Positions 18,145 to 29,085 of a DNA stretch of 64,000 bases are shown here, one piece after another. Position numbers and translations under genes: made by a program. The stretch spans positions 210,825-274,824 of the forward strand of contig BJOX01000003.1 of NCBI GenBank assembly GCA_009731375.1, written 5' to 3'. This stretch comes from Paulinella micropora (Eukaryota; Cercozoa; Imbricatea; Euglyphida). The notes under the pieces were generated by a model that did not search any database, was not told the DNA's origin, and was given only the letters and a program-made list of their open reading frames with translations. Within the stretch, counting starts at the first letter, position 1. Every line of letters begins with the position of its first letter.

Positions 18145-18780
18145 TTACCAATACATTGGAATAATCCACTTGATTAGCACCGCCCTTTCCTGTAATTTTC
18201 TGTGAATCGCGGTCAATGACTTAAATATTATCAACTCATCGGAACCTCCGACTGACACGAGAAACAATTGTTCATTTTTCGGCTTTTTGATAGTGTCATC
18301 CACACGAGCCCAAGCGAAATAATATTCATTCTTCTTTTCATCTTCGTTATTTTCAAAGAAATCACGAGCATATTGTTTCATAACATAGTCTCTGACTTTT
18401 TTTTTGGCTGTGATGAATTCAGCAGGAAGTTGAACAATCCTCTTGTTCTCAACATTTTCAGGAACTTCTTCAAGTGTCTTCCAACCTCTTTCAGGGGCAC
18501 GCCAGGGGCCAGGGGCGACGGGACCAGGGACGGGACCAGGGGCGACGGGAGCGGGGGCGGGGTCGGGCTGGACGGGGACAGCAGTGGTGGGAAGCTCTTC
18601 CAGCTGAGCTCGTCGAAAACTATCTGTAATCTCGGCCATAACCCCTGTGTTTTCCAAATGCTTGAAAAGCTTTGCCTCACTACTCGGGCTTCGCCTCATC
18701 CCCACTTCTCGGCTTGGGAGATTTTGAGGGAATGAGGACAACACAGCCCAGTTTTGGTTATGGTTGTCGGTTTTTTCCAA
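18145..18780 (-). CDS. Unknown protein with Pro-rich linker, integrase side
   Basis: A 211-residue open protein: an N-terminal 65 residues, then a Pro/Ala/Val/Gly linker (about residues 68-95), then a 115-residue C-terminal domain with EFITAKKKVRDYVMKQ, YYFAWARVDD and an end in IIPMYW. The internal MAEITDSF is an alternative start. Not recognised. Uninterrupted, convergent with the integrase with an 11-base gap, and divergent from the coiled-coil gene at 18974. The 192 bases between this start and 18974 presumably hold promoters for both. Confidence 0.5.
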   Translation of the reverse strand: MEKTDNHNQNWAVLSSFPQNLPSREVGMRRSPSSEAKLFKHLENTGVMAEITDSFRRAQLEELPTTAVPVQPDPAPAPVAPGPVPGPVAPGPWRAPERGWKTLEEVPENVENKRIVQLPAEFITAKKKVRDYVMKQYARDFFENNEDEKKNEYYFAWARVDDTIKKPKNEQLFLVSVGGSDELIIFKSLTAIHRKLQERAVLIKWIIPMYW

Positions 18781-18973
18781 TTTCCTTTTTTATTTATGGG
18801 GCCAAAGGAATTTTAGCCGTAAAATGCGGTTATGTGGTCGGCCCGAATATCAAAAATGTATTTGAGGGGGTGGCAGCCAACTTCATCAGCACGAAAGCAT
18901 TCGGGAATACAGTCTTACTTGGACAACTTTCATCTCTGTCAAAATAACTACTTTACTACACAAAAACTACAAA

Positions 18974-19498
18974 ATGGACAACAATTCAATAGCACTCACT
19001 CATCGTTCTGCCCCAGAAAGTGATGAAGATGTAGAGCTAAGAATAAAAAAGAGGAGGCGGATAAACGACCTTTTTATTCAAGAAGGGCAGTTGGAAAAAT
19101 TGATTGGAGAAAATAAATCAATTGATAAACAAATAAAGTCTCTTGAAGAAAAAAAAGAAAAAAATAATCAAGAGATAAAAGTGGTACATAAACACGTAAA
19201 AGAACTAAAACAAGCAAGAGCAGATGTTGCTATTTCAAAGCAAGCAACAAAACAATCATCATTCTTAATACAAGAAATGACTAAATACAATAGTTGGATA
19301 AACCAAGGACTAAACATAAAGGCAGGAATAACAACCGCAAATGATATAACCGATGTTTTGATGTTGATTTCTAATAAACGAAAGAGATTGGATGAAGCAA
19401 TCTTATTCGTAAAACAAAAACAAAAGCAACAACTACAACTACAACAACAACAACAACATCAACTACAAATACAACAACAACCTATGTCCACGGAATGA
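18974..19498 (+). CDS. Coiled-coil protein with Gln-rich tail, terminal gene of element 1
   Basis: A 174-residue open protein. Residues 20-35 are a basic patch (KKRRRINDL). Residues about 35-85 form a heptad-like coiled coil rich in Lys, Glu, Asn and Gln. A second helix (WINQGLNIKAGITTANDITDVLML) follows. The C-terminus is a Gln run encoded by CAA repeats. The basic patch plus coiled coil resembles small DNA-binding dimers but no family is identified. It is the last gene before the terminal hairpin. Confidence 0.5.
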   Translation: MDNNSIALTHRSAPESDEDVELRIKKRRRINDLFIQEGQLEKLIGENKSIDKQIKSLEEKKEKNNQEIKVVHKHVKELKQARADVAISKQATKQSSFLIQEMTKYNSWINQGLNIKAGITTANDITDVLMLISNKRKRLDEAILFVKQKQKQQLQLQQQQQHQLQIQQQPMSTE

Positions 19499-19740
19499 CC
19501 CCTTGGCAGGTAGGGTCTAAAACTAGCCTGTCTTTGATACTGTGTTTTTAAACACTAAAACTTCACTATTACTTAAAAAGCCCTACTAACTTTTTGTTGT
19601 GGGGTAGGTTTGTTTTTCTTCGCAATGGAGGTGGGTTGTGGTTTCGGCTACTACTAACAGGTAATTCTTTTTTGCTTCCCGATTTCCTCTTGATTTCTTA
19701 ATTATTTCTTGTTTGTTTAAAAATGGTGATTTGGACTGTT
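19499..19740. other. Terminal non-coding segment of element 1
   Basis: AT-rich sequence without an open frame of note. It leads from the last gene to the palindrome at 19741 and is presumably part of the terminal inverted repeat; a partner copy at the other end lies outside the window. Confidence 0.4.
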
Positions 19741-19798
19741 ATGACACTTTTCGGGCTGGTATTTTTCTTGAAAATACCTGCGCGAAAAGTGTAATCAT
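19741..19798. repeat. 58-bp nested palindrome at the right end of element 1
   Basis: The outer arms ACACTTTTCG (19744-19753) and CGAAAAGTGT (19783-19792) pair perfectly. The inner arms GGTATTTT (19758-19765) and AAAATACC (19771-19778) pair perfectly. The centre is TCTTG. It could fold into a cruciform or a terminal hairpin. Confidence 0.8.
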
Positions 19799-19803
19799 CT
19801 TCT

Positions 19804-19895
19804 CACACTAAGAGCCGTTATTTATTTTTAAGGCTACCTGTTTATAACCAGACAGACAAAAGAAATAAAAGCTGCTATCTGTAAATAATTATTAT
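19804..19895 (+). repeat. Terminal-type repeat shared with element 2 (inverted)
   Basis: This 92-bp sequence (cacactaagagccgttattt ... ctgtaaataattattat) is matched in reverse complement by 45983-46079 with one short insertion and a few changes. In element 2 the same side points away from the genes; here it points toward the genes, so the orientation is opposite to that expected for a simple right-end repeat. Confidence 0.75.
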
Positions 19896-19999
19896 CAAAT
19901 TACCTTTTTGAAGTATTCTCCAGTATTCTCAACCTACCACACACAACAAGTATGGTAGATAAAATTTCTTTGCAAGCAAGGAGGGCTTTCGCCCAATTT

Positions 20000-21510
20000 T
20001 TTTTTAATTGAATACACAGTAAGTCTCGCACTTGACACTGAGAACAAGGCGAAGGAGCGGGAAGAAGCAGGGGAGGGGGAAAGCACGATCTGTCTTTTGC
20101 CCCCCCACACATCCGAGAACGGGGAGATGGAGAGGGGACGGGGGCGCGCCAAGAAAGTGCGAAAAAGAATTTTTTGTATTTAAGCTAGATGATCTTGCGC
20201 TTGGCGCCGGGGAGAGGGAAGACATGGGAGGGGGGAAGCACGATCTGTCTTTGCCTCCATCTGAGAACGGGAAGCGGGAGATAAAAGTGGTAGGGAAGGG
20301 GGGGGCGCCCGGCATGAGCTCTGCTGCATCTTTTTAGTTTTGTTTCAGTTCTGCCCCCTGCCCTTGGAGCTCCCCTGGCTTCGGGGGGGAGGGGGGGGAG
20401 TAAAGGGGAGGGGAGGCACAATGTAAATTTAAAGAAAAGAGTGGCGGGGAGACACCAGAGAGGAGAAAGCGCCCCCCTCACTCTAAAAACAGGGAGCGCT
20501 AGCGGGAGAGGAATGGGGGAGGGAGAGGGAGGGCGCACCAAGAAATTGCTAAAATGATTTTTTTTTTATTAAGCTCGACTGTCTTACACTTGGCAGTGAG
20601 AACTAGGAGAGGGAGAGGGAAGAGATAGGGAGGGAGAGATCACGAATTGTCTTAGCACCCCGTCGGAGAACAGGGAGCGGGAGAGGAAAGGGGAGGAGGA
20701 AAGATAACGCTCCAAGAAAGTGCTAAAAAAATTGTTTTTATTAAAGCTCTACTGTCTTACACTTGGCACTGAGAGCTAGGAGAGTGAGAGGAAAGAGGCA
20801 GGAGAGGAGGAGGCACTGATTGTCTTAGTTCTCTGTCTGAGAATCGGGAGCGGGAGTGGGAATTCGAAGGGGGAGGGGCGGGGGGGGGGGGGGGGGGAAA
20901 AAANNNNNNNNNNNNNNNNNNNNNNNNNNNNGGGGGGGGGGGTGAATAAAGTGCGAAAAAGAATTTTTTATTAAAGCTCGACTGTCTTACACTTGGCACT
21001 GAAAACTAGGAGAGGCAGATGGAAGTGGCAGGAAAGGAGGAAGCACTAATTGTCTTAGTTCCCCGTCTGAGAATCGGGAGCGGGAGTGGGAACGGGGAAG
21101 GGGCGGGGGGCGCGCAAAGAATGTACAAAAAAATTAATAAAAAAAAATCATTGACAAAGTTTTAATCTGTGCACTGAGAACTAAAAGGGGGAGAGGGAAG
21201 GGGGAGGGGAGAGGGCGCCAAGAAAGAGTAAATTTTTTTACTAAAGTTCGACAAAGTCTTACAATTTGCACTGAAAACTAGGAGAGGGAGAAGGAAGGGG
21301 CGGGTGAGAAAGCACGATCTGTCTCTGCCTCGCATCCTAGAATTGAAAGCGGGAGAGGAAAGGGGTAAGGGGGGGGGGGGAGGATCAAGAAAGTACAAGA
21401 AATAATTTTTTATTAAAGCTCGACAAATTCTTACACTTGGCACTGATAACTAGGAGAGGGAGAGGGAAGGAGCAGGGGAGGGGAAAGCACGATCTGTCTT
21501 TGCCCCAGTG
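20000..21510. repeat. GC-rich satellite array, about 175-bp unit
   Basis: Units begin with a cttacacttggcactgagaa-like segment, continue through purine-rich gggagaggg tracts, a gatctgtcttagc-like segment, a gagaacgggagcgggag segment and end in caagaaagtgcgaaaaa. Starts are recognisable near 20030, 20193, 20582, 20757, 20986, 21165, 21258 and 21431, with 20-30 percent divergence. An assembly gap (20904-20931) interrupts it. Open frames here are artefacts of composition. Confidence 0.75.
20904..20931. other. Assembly gap (28 N) within poly-G
   Basis: Run of N flanked by G homopolymers. Confidence 0.99.
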
Positions 21511-21844
21511 CATGAATTTGTACCTGAAATCAATGTTAGTTTGACTAATATTTTAATTTTAAGTGTTAAAATATATTTTTCAACGCTGTTACTAATTCTA
21601 ATTTGGTTGTGTTAGAGCGAGCCGGCAGCTTGAAAGATTGCTGTTACATTTCGAACAAGCTTCGATTTTTTTCAACAATGAAAAATTACAAAGTTATGTA
21701 TTAGCCGGTCTCATTTTTCTTTTTTTATGCTTCTGTTCTTGATTTTATTTGAATTAACGTTGATTAAATAGCTTAGTTTCGACTACCACATGAGAACCAA
21801 TTCTTAGACATATTATTATATTATTTGTATCATGACGACTGCGT

Positions 21845-22530
21845 AAAACAAGGTCACTCACTCGGAAGTGTAAGCTTTCGCACCGGTTTTATGCTTCAAA
21901 AACCTTGTAAATAAGCTAAACAAGCTGGTATTAATATTATTTCATGAATAGTTCAAGTAGTCAGTGAGTATGTATAACGATTACAAGTGAGTGGCAAGTA
22001 TTCTGAGTGTCACAGTCACTAATTCACTCAACTTAAAGTCTAAGCTTCCGCACCGGTTTTATGCTTCAAAAACATTATAAATACGCTAAACAAGCTGGTA
22101 TTAATATTATTCCATGAATAGTTCAAGTAGTCAGTGAGTATGTATAACGATTACAAGTGAGTGGCAAGTATTCTGAGTATCACAGCAACTAGTGTAAAAC
22201 AGGGTCACTCAACTTGAAGTCTAAGCTTCCACACCAGTTTTATGAGCTGCTTCAAAAACATTATAAATATGCTGAACAAGCTAGTATTCGTATTATTTCA
22301 TGCATAGTTCAAGTACTTAGTGAATATGTATAACGAATACAAGTGAGTGGCAAGTGTCACAGTGACTAGTGTAAAACATAGTCACTCACTCTGTACTCTA
22401 AGCTTCCGCACCGGTTTTATGCTTCAAAAACATTATCAATATGCTGAACAAGCTAGTATTAGTATTATTTCATGCATAGTTCAAGTAGTCAGTGAGTATG
22501 TATAACGATTACAAGTGAGTGGCAAGTAGT
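21845..22530. repeat. Four-copy satellite, 170-181 bp unit
   Basis: Units start with taagcttccgcaccggtttt (21871, 22041, 22222, 22399) and continue with gcttcaaaaacattataaat, caagctggtattaatattat, gttcaagtagtcagtgagta and gattacaagtgagtggcaag. Identity is high between neighbours. 21511-21844, before it, holds unique AT-rich sequence without a gene. Confidence 0.85.
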
Positions 22531-24379
22531 CACTGCCACCAATGACAAACTTGAAAATTTTCAAGTCACACTTGAATTTAAATTTGAATTTGAAGTGATA
22601 TCATTAGAATTTGATAAATTAAATGTAATCGCATTGATTTTGCTGTAAAACAACATAAAAACAAAGAAAAACCAAGCTCAGGCAAGCCAAAACCACTTAT
22701 TAACAAGAGAAATTACTAACGGTCAAAAACATTTGTAACGGCTAGAAATTCAAATTTTTTTCAATTTTTTAAAAAGAAATGATGAAAATAGATTAAAATC
22801 TTTCATTTTATTGATATACGACTCCGAACTATTGCTGACGACATTCAAGAGAAAAAATTATTGCTTTTTAGATTTTGATTGGAATTTATATTTTGTGTCA
22901 TTTTTTTCGATTTTGTGGGAAAATTCAAATTTCATATGTAGGTTCTAGTGGTCGTTGGAGCCCCCATCAACTTCGCAGCAGGTAAACTCATTCAATATTC
23001 AAGATTTTGAAGTGCTGTTTGCACAGAATTCTTTTTTTTTTTTATTGGGAATAGGTAGCCGCAGGTTTAGTTTGTCAGTGTATTAAAGGTATTGCTGTGT
23101 TCCAGAGTATGTTCCGAATTTTGACAAACTAATTTTCGACCTATGTTTTCCTAATTTTCACTCTCCACCGTACTCCTCTGCAAAAACCCTTAGGCATGAT
23201 TACTCGACATAACATGTGAATTCATTTGTGCACTTGTGCGTAAAAATGACTGCAGAGTGCATCATGCAAACAGCATTTTTCAGTTAAAAACACCATACTT
23301 GCTATGTCCTGAAATCTGAATTTTGGAGTCGACAATAAGGATTTCAAGAAGTGAGCCACACCCTTTTTCTAAAAAAAACACTTGTGTCATGCTTGCTTTT
23401 GCTTGAAACGATGTGGTTTGAACATTTACCTGCTTTGAATTACTTGACCTCCGACATGATTTTGGTGGCGCCGGCCCGTGAATTTCTGTGGCAATATTTG
23501 ACAAGACCATGCCAATGCCCGGAGAGGAAACCAGAAAAATTTCCAAAAAAAATATGTGAACAGACAGGCCTATCGACATACGTAGCATTTGAAGTGAAGG
23601 CCGCACTAAATTTTTTTTTATTTGACGGCTTTTGCGGGGTCGAATTGGTAAAAGTCATGGCTAGAGAGGGTTTTGTGTTTTTTTTGTGTGTGTTTCTCAT
23701 GCATACTTTCACGTCCCATGGCCTTGCACAGTCTTTCCAAACGTTGTGCCCATGCTGTCTGCAAAATGGTGTGTTGTAAACTTATCTGTAGCATGTGTTG
23801 TTCTTTCTTCCCTGAAGCCCTTTTTTGCACCTGTCTTGTATCACTCCTATATGTGTTGTGTGTGCTTTTCTGGGAATGTAATGTGCTGAATCTATTCACA
23901 ATCACATGGTCTTTGTTTTGCATATGTTCAACTACTGCTCCTTTCTTTGTAACCCTGCTGTTGGTGATCTGTTCTGGGCTGCAGACAGGATAAAAAAATC
24001 ATGGGTGAAATCTTTAGAGATTTTCAATTTTTTTCTGCACTTTCTGTACAAAATGCTTTTATTAAATAGTCTCTTTGATTTCCTTCACTTTCTGTACTTG
24101 TGCCGGCCTTGTATTTAAATCAAAAAATTTCTGAGTGAGGGCCTTATGCCCTATTTTTGCTGATTTTGGCCGGTTTGTTTGCAGGCTTAAGGTTACCTTT
24201 TGTAAAAAAACTTTGTACATTTAATTATAAGCATACACAGAAAGATATTATACAAAAATTTATTGAAGAGCATACAGGGAACATATGAAAACTAACTCTG
24301 ATTTTTGGTCATCACAAGCCCCTTTTTTTGAGGTGGCAAGGTGGCCAGTTTTTTCCGGTGGGGGGTGTGCAAATTAGTT
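22531..24379. other. Non-coding AT-rich region without a recognised gene
   Basis: Several short open frames (for example around 23351-23780) show no recognisable domain and overlap each other on both strands. Part of it (about 22780-22960) resembles the interior of the foldback element at 24540-24690 (shared gacgacattcaaga, gattttgattggaatttata-like segments), so an older copy of that repeat is likely present. Confidence 0.45.
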
Positions 24380-24936
24380 GGGAAAAAGCGGTGGGCGACG
24401 GGAAATCGATTGGTTTGAAGTCATTTTTTACTATTTTTCAATGATTCTTTCATTAAATTAAATGTTTTTACTTATAGTTTTGAAATGTACAATTTTCATA
24501 TGATAAAGTTTAACGGATCTATGTTTATTATGCTAACGACCACTCGCATATAGGAGAACTTACATATGGCTGGCGACATTCAAGACATCATTGAAAAAAT
24601 TGTTAAATTTCAGATTTTAGGTCAGATTTCTGATTTTGGTTGGAATTTCGATGTTGTGACAAAAATTCAAACTTGATTCTCAAATTAACTGCTATATGCG
24701 TCCGCAAAACAACTGAAATTTTCGCAAAATATTACCGTTAAATCAAGCATATGTAAATTCTCCTATGGGCAAGTGGTCGTTAGCATAATAAACATAGATC
24801 CGTTAAATTTTATCATATGAAAATTGTACCCTTGAAAACTATAAGTAAAAGCATTTAATTGAATGAAAGAATCATTGAAAAATAGTAAAAACTGACTTCA
24901 AACCAATCGATTTCCCGTCGCCCACCGCTTTTTCCC
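24380..24936. mobile_element. Foldback/MITE-like element with about 190-bp terminal inverted repeats
   Basis: The left end begins gggaaaaagcggtgggcgac and the right end is its reverse complement ending at 24936. The inverted similarity extends inward for about 190 bases on each side (through cgatctatgtttattatgc and the gaatgattctttc-like segments). The centre (about 24570-24740) is unique. There is no coding capacity. A GTT flanks both ends and may be a 3-bp target duplication. The type of transposase that moves it is unknown. Confidence 0.75.
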
Positions 24937-25076
24937 GTTGCAAGAAAGCAAGATGATCACTTAGGGTGGGCGATACATTCCCTGTCCAACCATCCCTGAC
25001 TTTTGTTCCTGTCAGCTTTCTTGACCTTCCTTGCATCGTCGCTCCGGTTCCGAACACACACACTCGATTCTATTTC

Positions 25077-25479
25077 ATGGAATTAGATATCAGTGACTAT
25101 CTGCCACCGGAATTGAAAGAAGAAATCGATCGTCGTGAAGGAGAAGAAGATGACGAACAGAAAGAAGGCGTCGCAGAGGAAGAGGAATTTCAAGAATTAG
25201 ATGAAGAAAATGATGTTCAAGAAGAAGAAGAAGAAGAAGAAGAAGAAGAAGAAGAAGAAGAAGAAGAAGAAGAAGAAGAAGAAGAAGAAGAAGAAGAAGA
25301 AGAAGAAGAAGAAGAAGAAGAAGAAGAAGAAAACATGTATGATGACCGAAGTGAAGAAAAGGCANNNNNNNNNNAAAACATGTATGATGACCGAAGTGAA
25401 GAAGAGGAAGGTGGAAGAAATGTATGATGACAGAAATGAAGACGGAGTGGAGCAATTATCAAAAAAATTAAAGATTTAA
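25077..25479 (+). CDS. Possible host gene fragment encoding a Glu-rich acidic protein
   Basis: An ATG at 25077 opens MELDISDYLPPELKEEID, then EEDDEQKEG and a long poly-Glu run encoded by a (GAA)n microsatellite (25219-25330). After the gap comes MYDDRSEE and an end LSKKLKI in an adjacent frame. The pre-repeat part looks like real protein (balanced composition, DYLPPEL), but no family is known and the frame continuing past the repeat is not certain. It could be an exon of a host gene or chance. Confidence 0.35.
25365..25374. other. Assembly gap (10 N) flanked by a repeated 28-bp sequence
   Basis: The segment aaacatgtatgatgaccgaa occurs immediately before and after the gap, which suggests unmerged overlapping contig ends. 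Confidence 0.9.
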
Positions 25480-25559
25480 TTTACTGACTCGTTAAACGTG
25501 TTATTTACTTACTAGTTCAAGGCGTTCTTGGTATTAAAATGATTACACTGCATTGGTAT

Positions 25560-26050
25560 ACTGTTTATCAATGCATGCACTGAATTACCCATGTCAATGC
25601 ATGCATTCAAAATCAATGCATGCATTGAAAATCAATGCACGCATTGAAAAGACACATTTCAATGTATACATTGAAATTTTAATGCATGCATTGAAAATCA
25701 ATGCATGCAGTGAAATACTGCTCAATTGACACATTTTAATGCATGCATTGAAAATCAATGCATGCGTTGACTGTGCTGCATTGACATTTAAATGCATGCA
25801 TGGAAAATCAATGCATGCATTGAAACACACATTTCTGTGCTGCATTGAAATTTTGATGCATGCATTGAAAATCAATGAATGCATTGAAACACACATTTCT
25901 GTGCTGCATTGAAGTTTCAATGCATGCATTGATACACATTTCCAGTGCATTGAAATGTCAATGCATTTCAATGCATCATGCATTGACGTTTCAATGCATG
26001 AATTGAAACTTCAATGCACTGCATTGAAATTTCAATGCATGCATTGACAT
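25560..26050. repeat. Minisatellite of palindromic TGCATGCATTGAAA units
   Basis: Roughly 25 irregular units of 14-20 bases built on aatgcatgcattgaaa, each centred on the palindrome TGCATGCA, with interspersed cacacatttctgtgctgc segments. The open frames in it (Met/His/Cys repeats) are compositional. Confidence 0.85.
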
Positions 26051-26068
26051 TAACGTGTCATAGTGAAT

Positions 26069-26590
26069 AACATAACATAACATAACATAACACAACACAA
26101 CATAACATAACATAACATAACATAACATAAGAACGTAATAACATAACATAACATAACATAAAATTTAACATAACATAACATAACATAACATAACATAACA
26201 TAACATAACATAACATAAACATAACATAACATAACATAACAAACATAACATAACATAACATAAGAACATAATAACATAATATAACATAACATAACATAAA
26301 ATTTAACACAACATAACATAACATAACATAACACAACACAACATAACACAACATAACACAACATAACACAACATAACACAACATAACACAACATAACATA
26401 ACATAACATAACATAACATAACACGGCAGTACTCAAAACATAACATAACATGACATAACATAACATAACATAACACAACATAATAACATGACATAACTGA
26501 CATAACATGACATAACATGACATAACATGACATAACATAACATAACATAACAACATAACATAACATAACATAACATAACATAACGCAAAA

Positions 26591-26621
<31 letters not shown>

Positions 26622-27460
26622 CACACACGCACACACACACAACACAACATAGCACGACATTAAATGCATACAAACATATTGCGAGGTGAAGAAACCAAGG
26701 AAATACATGCATGCCCCAACTGTGCAGACTATGTCCAAACTGACCTCGAAAGCAGGCTAAAAAACAGTCTGTAAAGTCCGTAACACACATACAAAACATA
26801 ACATAACATAACATAACACATAACATAACATAACATAACATAACATAACATAACATAACATAACATAACATAACATGACATGACATGACATGACATAACA
26901 TGACATAACATGACATGACATAACATGACATAATATAAAATAACACAACATAACACAACATAACATAACACAACAGTACTGATAACATAACATGACATAA
27001 CATGACATAACATGACATAACATAACTTAACATAACATAACATAACATAACATATAACATAACATAACATACAACATAACATAACATAACATAACATAAC
27101 ATAACATAACATATAACATAACACAACATAGCATAACATAACATGAGATAACATGACATAACATGACATAACATGACATAGCATGACATAACACGACAGA
27201 ACATGACAAAACATAACACAGTATAACATAACATAACATAACATATCATAACATAACATGACACAACATAACATAACATAACATAACATAACATAATAAA
27301 ACATAACATGACATAACACACTTGACATAACATGACATAACATGACCTGCCATGACATAACGTGGCATAGCATGACATAACATAAAATAACATAATATAA
27401 AGACAACATGACATAACACAACACAACAGAACGCAACACAATATGGCACGCCATCAAATG
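26069..27460. repeat. CATAA pentanucleotide microsatellite region
   Basis: Imperfect (ACATA)n over about 1.4 kb, broken by a poly-A/(CA)n tract (26586-26642) and a unique island (26643-26790). It encodes only Cys/Tyr/Val/Met repeats on the minus strand, which are not genes. Confidence 0.95.
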
Positions 27461-27921
27461 CATAGAAACATACTGTGAGGTGAAGAAACCAAGTGAAAAC
27501 ATACATACATACATACATACATACATACATACATACATTCATACATACATACATACATACATACGTACATACATACATGATGCAAGGCGAGGAAGCAAAA
27601 GCTGCGGGAGAACATACATACATACGTACATACATACAAACATACAAACAAACATACATGCATACATGCATACATACATACATACATACATACATTCATG
27701 CTTACTTACTTACTTCTTACTTACTTACTGACTTACTTAACATAACTCACTTACTGAACTTGACTTAACTTAACGAAACGTATTGAATGACTGACTCACT
27801 TACTCACTCACTTACTTACTTACTTACTCACTTGCTTTTTTTAACTTCAAGGTGAGGAAGCAAAAGCTGTACTGCGAGAGATCATAATTACTGACTCATT
27901 TTCTTACTTACTTTTTTGCTC

Positions 27922-27961
<40 letters not shown>

Positions 27962-28020
27962 GCTCACTTTTTTTTGTCTTTCTTTCTTTCTTTCCTCTCC
28001 CTCTCTCATACACACACATA

Positions 28021-28061
<41 letters not shown>

Positions 28062-28099
28062 GGGCGAGCTGAGTTGAAAGCCACACGAAATAGACAACC

Positions 28100-28151
<52 letters not shown>

Positions 28152-28163
28152 ACCCCCCCCCCC

Positions 28164-28253
28164 NNNNNNNNNNNNNNNNNNNNNNNNNNNNNNNNNNNNN
28201 NNNNNNNNNNNNNNNNNNNNNNNNNNNNNNNNNNNNNNNNNNNNNNNNNNNNN
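28164..28253. other. Assembly gap (90 N) in poly-C
   Basis: Run of N between C homopolymers. Confidence 0.99.
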
Positions 28254-28396
28254 AACACCCCCCCCCCCCCCCCCCGCCCCTCTCTCTCTCACACACACAC
28301 ATACACTCACACAGGAGCGTGCTGCATGAGAAGCCAAATGCAATAGCCCTCCTCCCTCTCTCTCTCTTTCTCACACACACACATGCACACATACAG

Positions 28397-28455
28397 GAGC
28401 GTGCTGCATTAGAAGCCAAACGCAACCGGCCTATCGCATGGTGCACGGAATGCAA
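28397..28455 (+). other. Exon-like 59-bp cassette between splice-site-like borders
   Basis: Preceded by a pyrimidine/CA tract ending in CAG and followed by GTAAGA. The cassette reads open as ERAALEAKRNRPIAWCTEC. Related but degraded islands lie at 28063 and 28315. Whether it is a real exon cannot be told from sequence alone. Confidence 0.35.
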
Positions 28456-28485
28456 GTAAGATAGATAGGTAGGTAGATAGGTAGG

Positions 28486-28563
<78 letters not shown>

Positions 28564-28693
28564 CCAACCTAGCTACCTACCTATCTACTTTCCTACCTAC
28601 CTACTTACCTATCTACTTATTTATTTTCTTACTACTAGGGTGGTGTGCGAAGAAGGCACTTGGTTCAAGTGTCAAAACTGAGAACACTTCTAC

Positions 28694-28724
<31 letters not shown>

Positions 28725-28937
28725 CTATCTATCTACTATCTATCTATCTATCTATCTATCTATTTGTCTATCTATCTTTACCTACCTATATACCTACCTA
28801 GTTTATCTACCTGCATTTACCCTATATACCTACCTTGTCGATCTACCTACATTTAGCCTATATACCTACCTTGTCTATCTACCTGCATTGAGCTATACCT
28901 ACCTATCTACCTACCTTGTCTATCTACCTACATTTAG

Positions 28938-29008
28938 GGCGGTGTGTGAAGAAGGCACTTCGTTCAAGTGTCAAGACTGTGGACACTACAAACGGTACAT
29001 ACGTAACA
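28938..29008 (+). other. Exon-like cassette encoding CEEGTSFKCQDCGH
   Basis: Preceded by acatttag, it reads open with a C-x8-C-x2-C-x-H pattern. A near copy at 28639-28691 shares most bases but has a stop (CQN then TGA). Both are separated by TATC microsatellites. It may be a tandemly duplicated host exon. Confidence 0.35.
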
Positions 29009-29047
29009 TGTTAATCAATCAATCAATCGAGCAAGCAAGCAAGCAAG

Positions 29048-29078
<31 letters not shown>

Positions 29079-29085
29079 CCAAGCC

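Larger units (their letters stand above)
27500..29085. repeat. Compound microsatellites with short conserved cassettes
   Basis: In order: (CATA)n 27500-27700, (TTAC)n to 27960, (CA)n 28010-28060, poly-C with a gap (28164-28253), (CA)n, (GATA)n 28462-28562, (CTAT)n 28690-28790, CTAC/CTAT mixtures to 28935, (AATC)n/(AAGC)n 29013-29085. Short non-repeat islands at 27586, 27851, 28063, 28315, 28397, 28639 and 28938 resemble one another and end the repeats sharply. No complete gene is present. Confidence 0.85.

Noticed and set aside
20000-21510. Pro/Ser-rich open frames on the minus strand
   Set aside because: They span satellite units with purine-rich tracts and an N gap and show no conserved codon pattern between units.
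23280-24120. Overlapping open frames of 70-140 codons as host genes
   Set aside because: They overlap on both strands, have no domain, leader or splice context and show skewed AT-rich composition.
25560-27460. CRISPR-like array
   Set aside because: Units are contiguous simple repeats without unique spacers, in a eukaryotic sequence with no cas genes.
26050-27700. Long open frames of Cys/Tyr/Val/Met repeats on the minus strand
   Set aside because: They are translations of the CATAA and CATA microsatellites and have no non-repeat protein segment.
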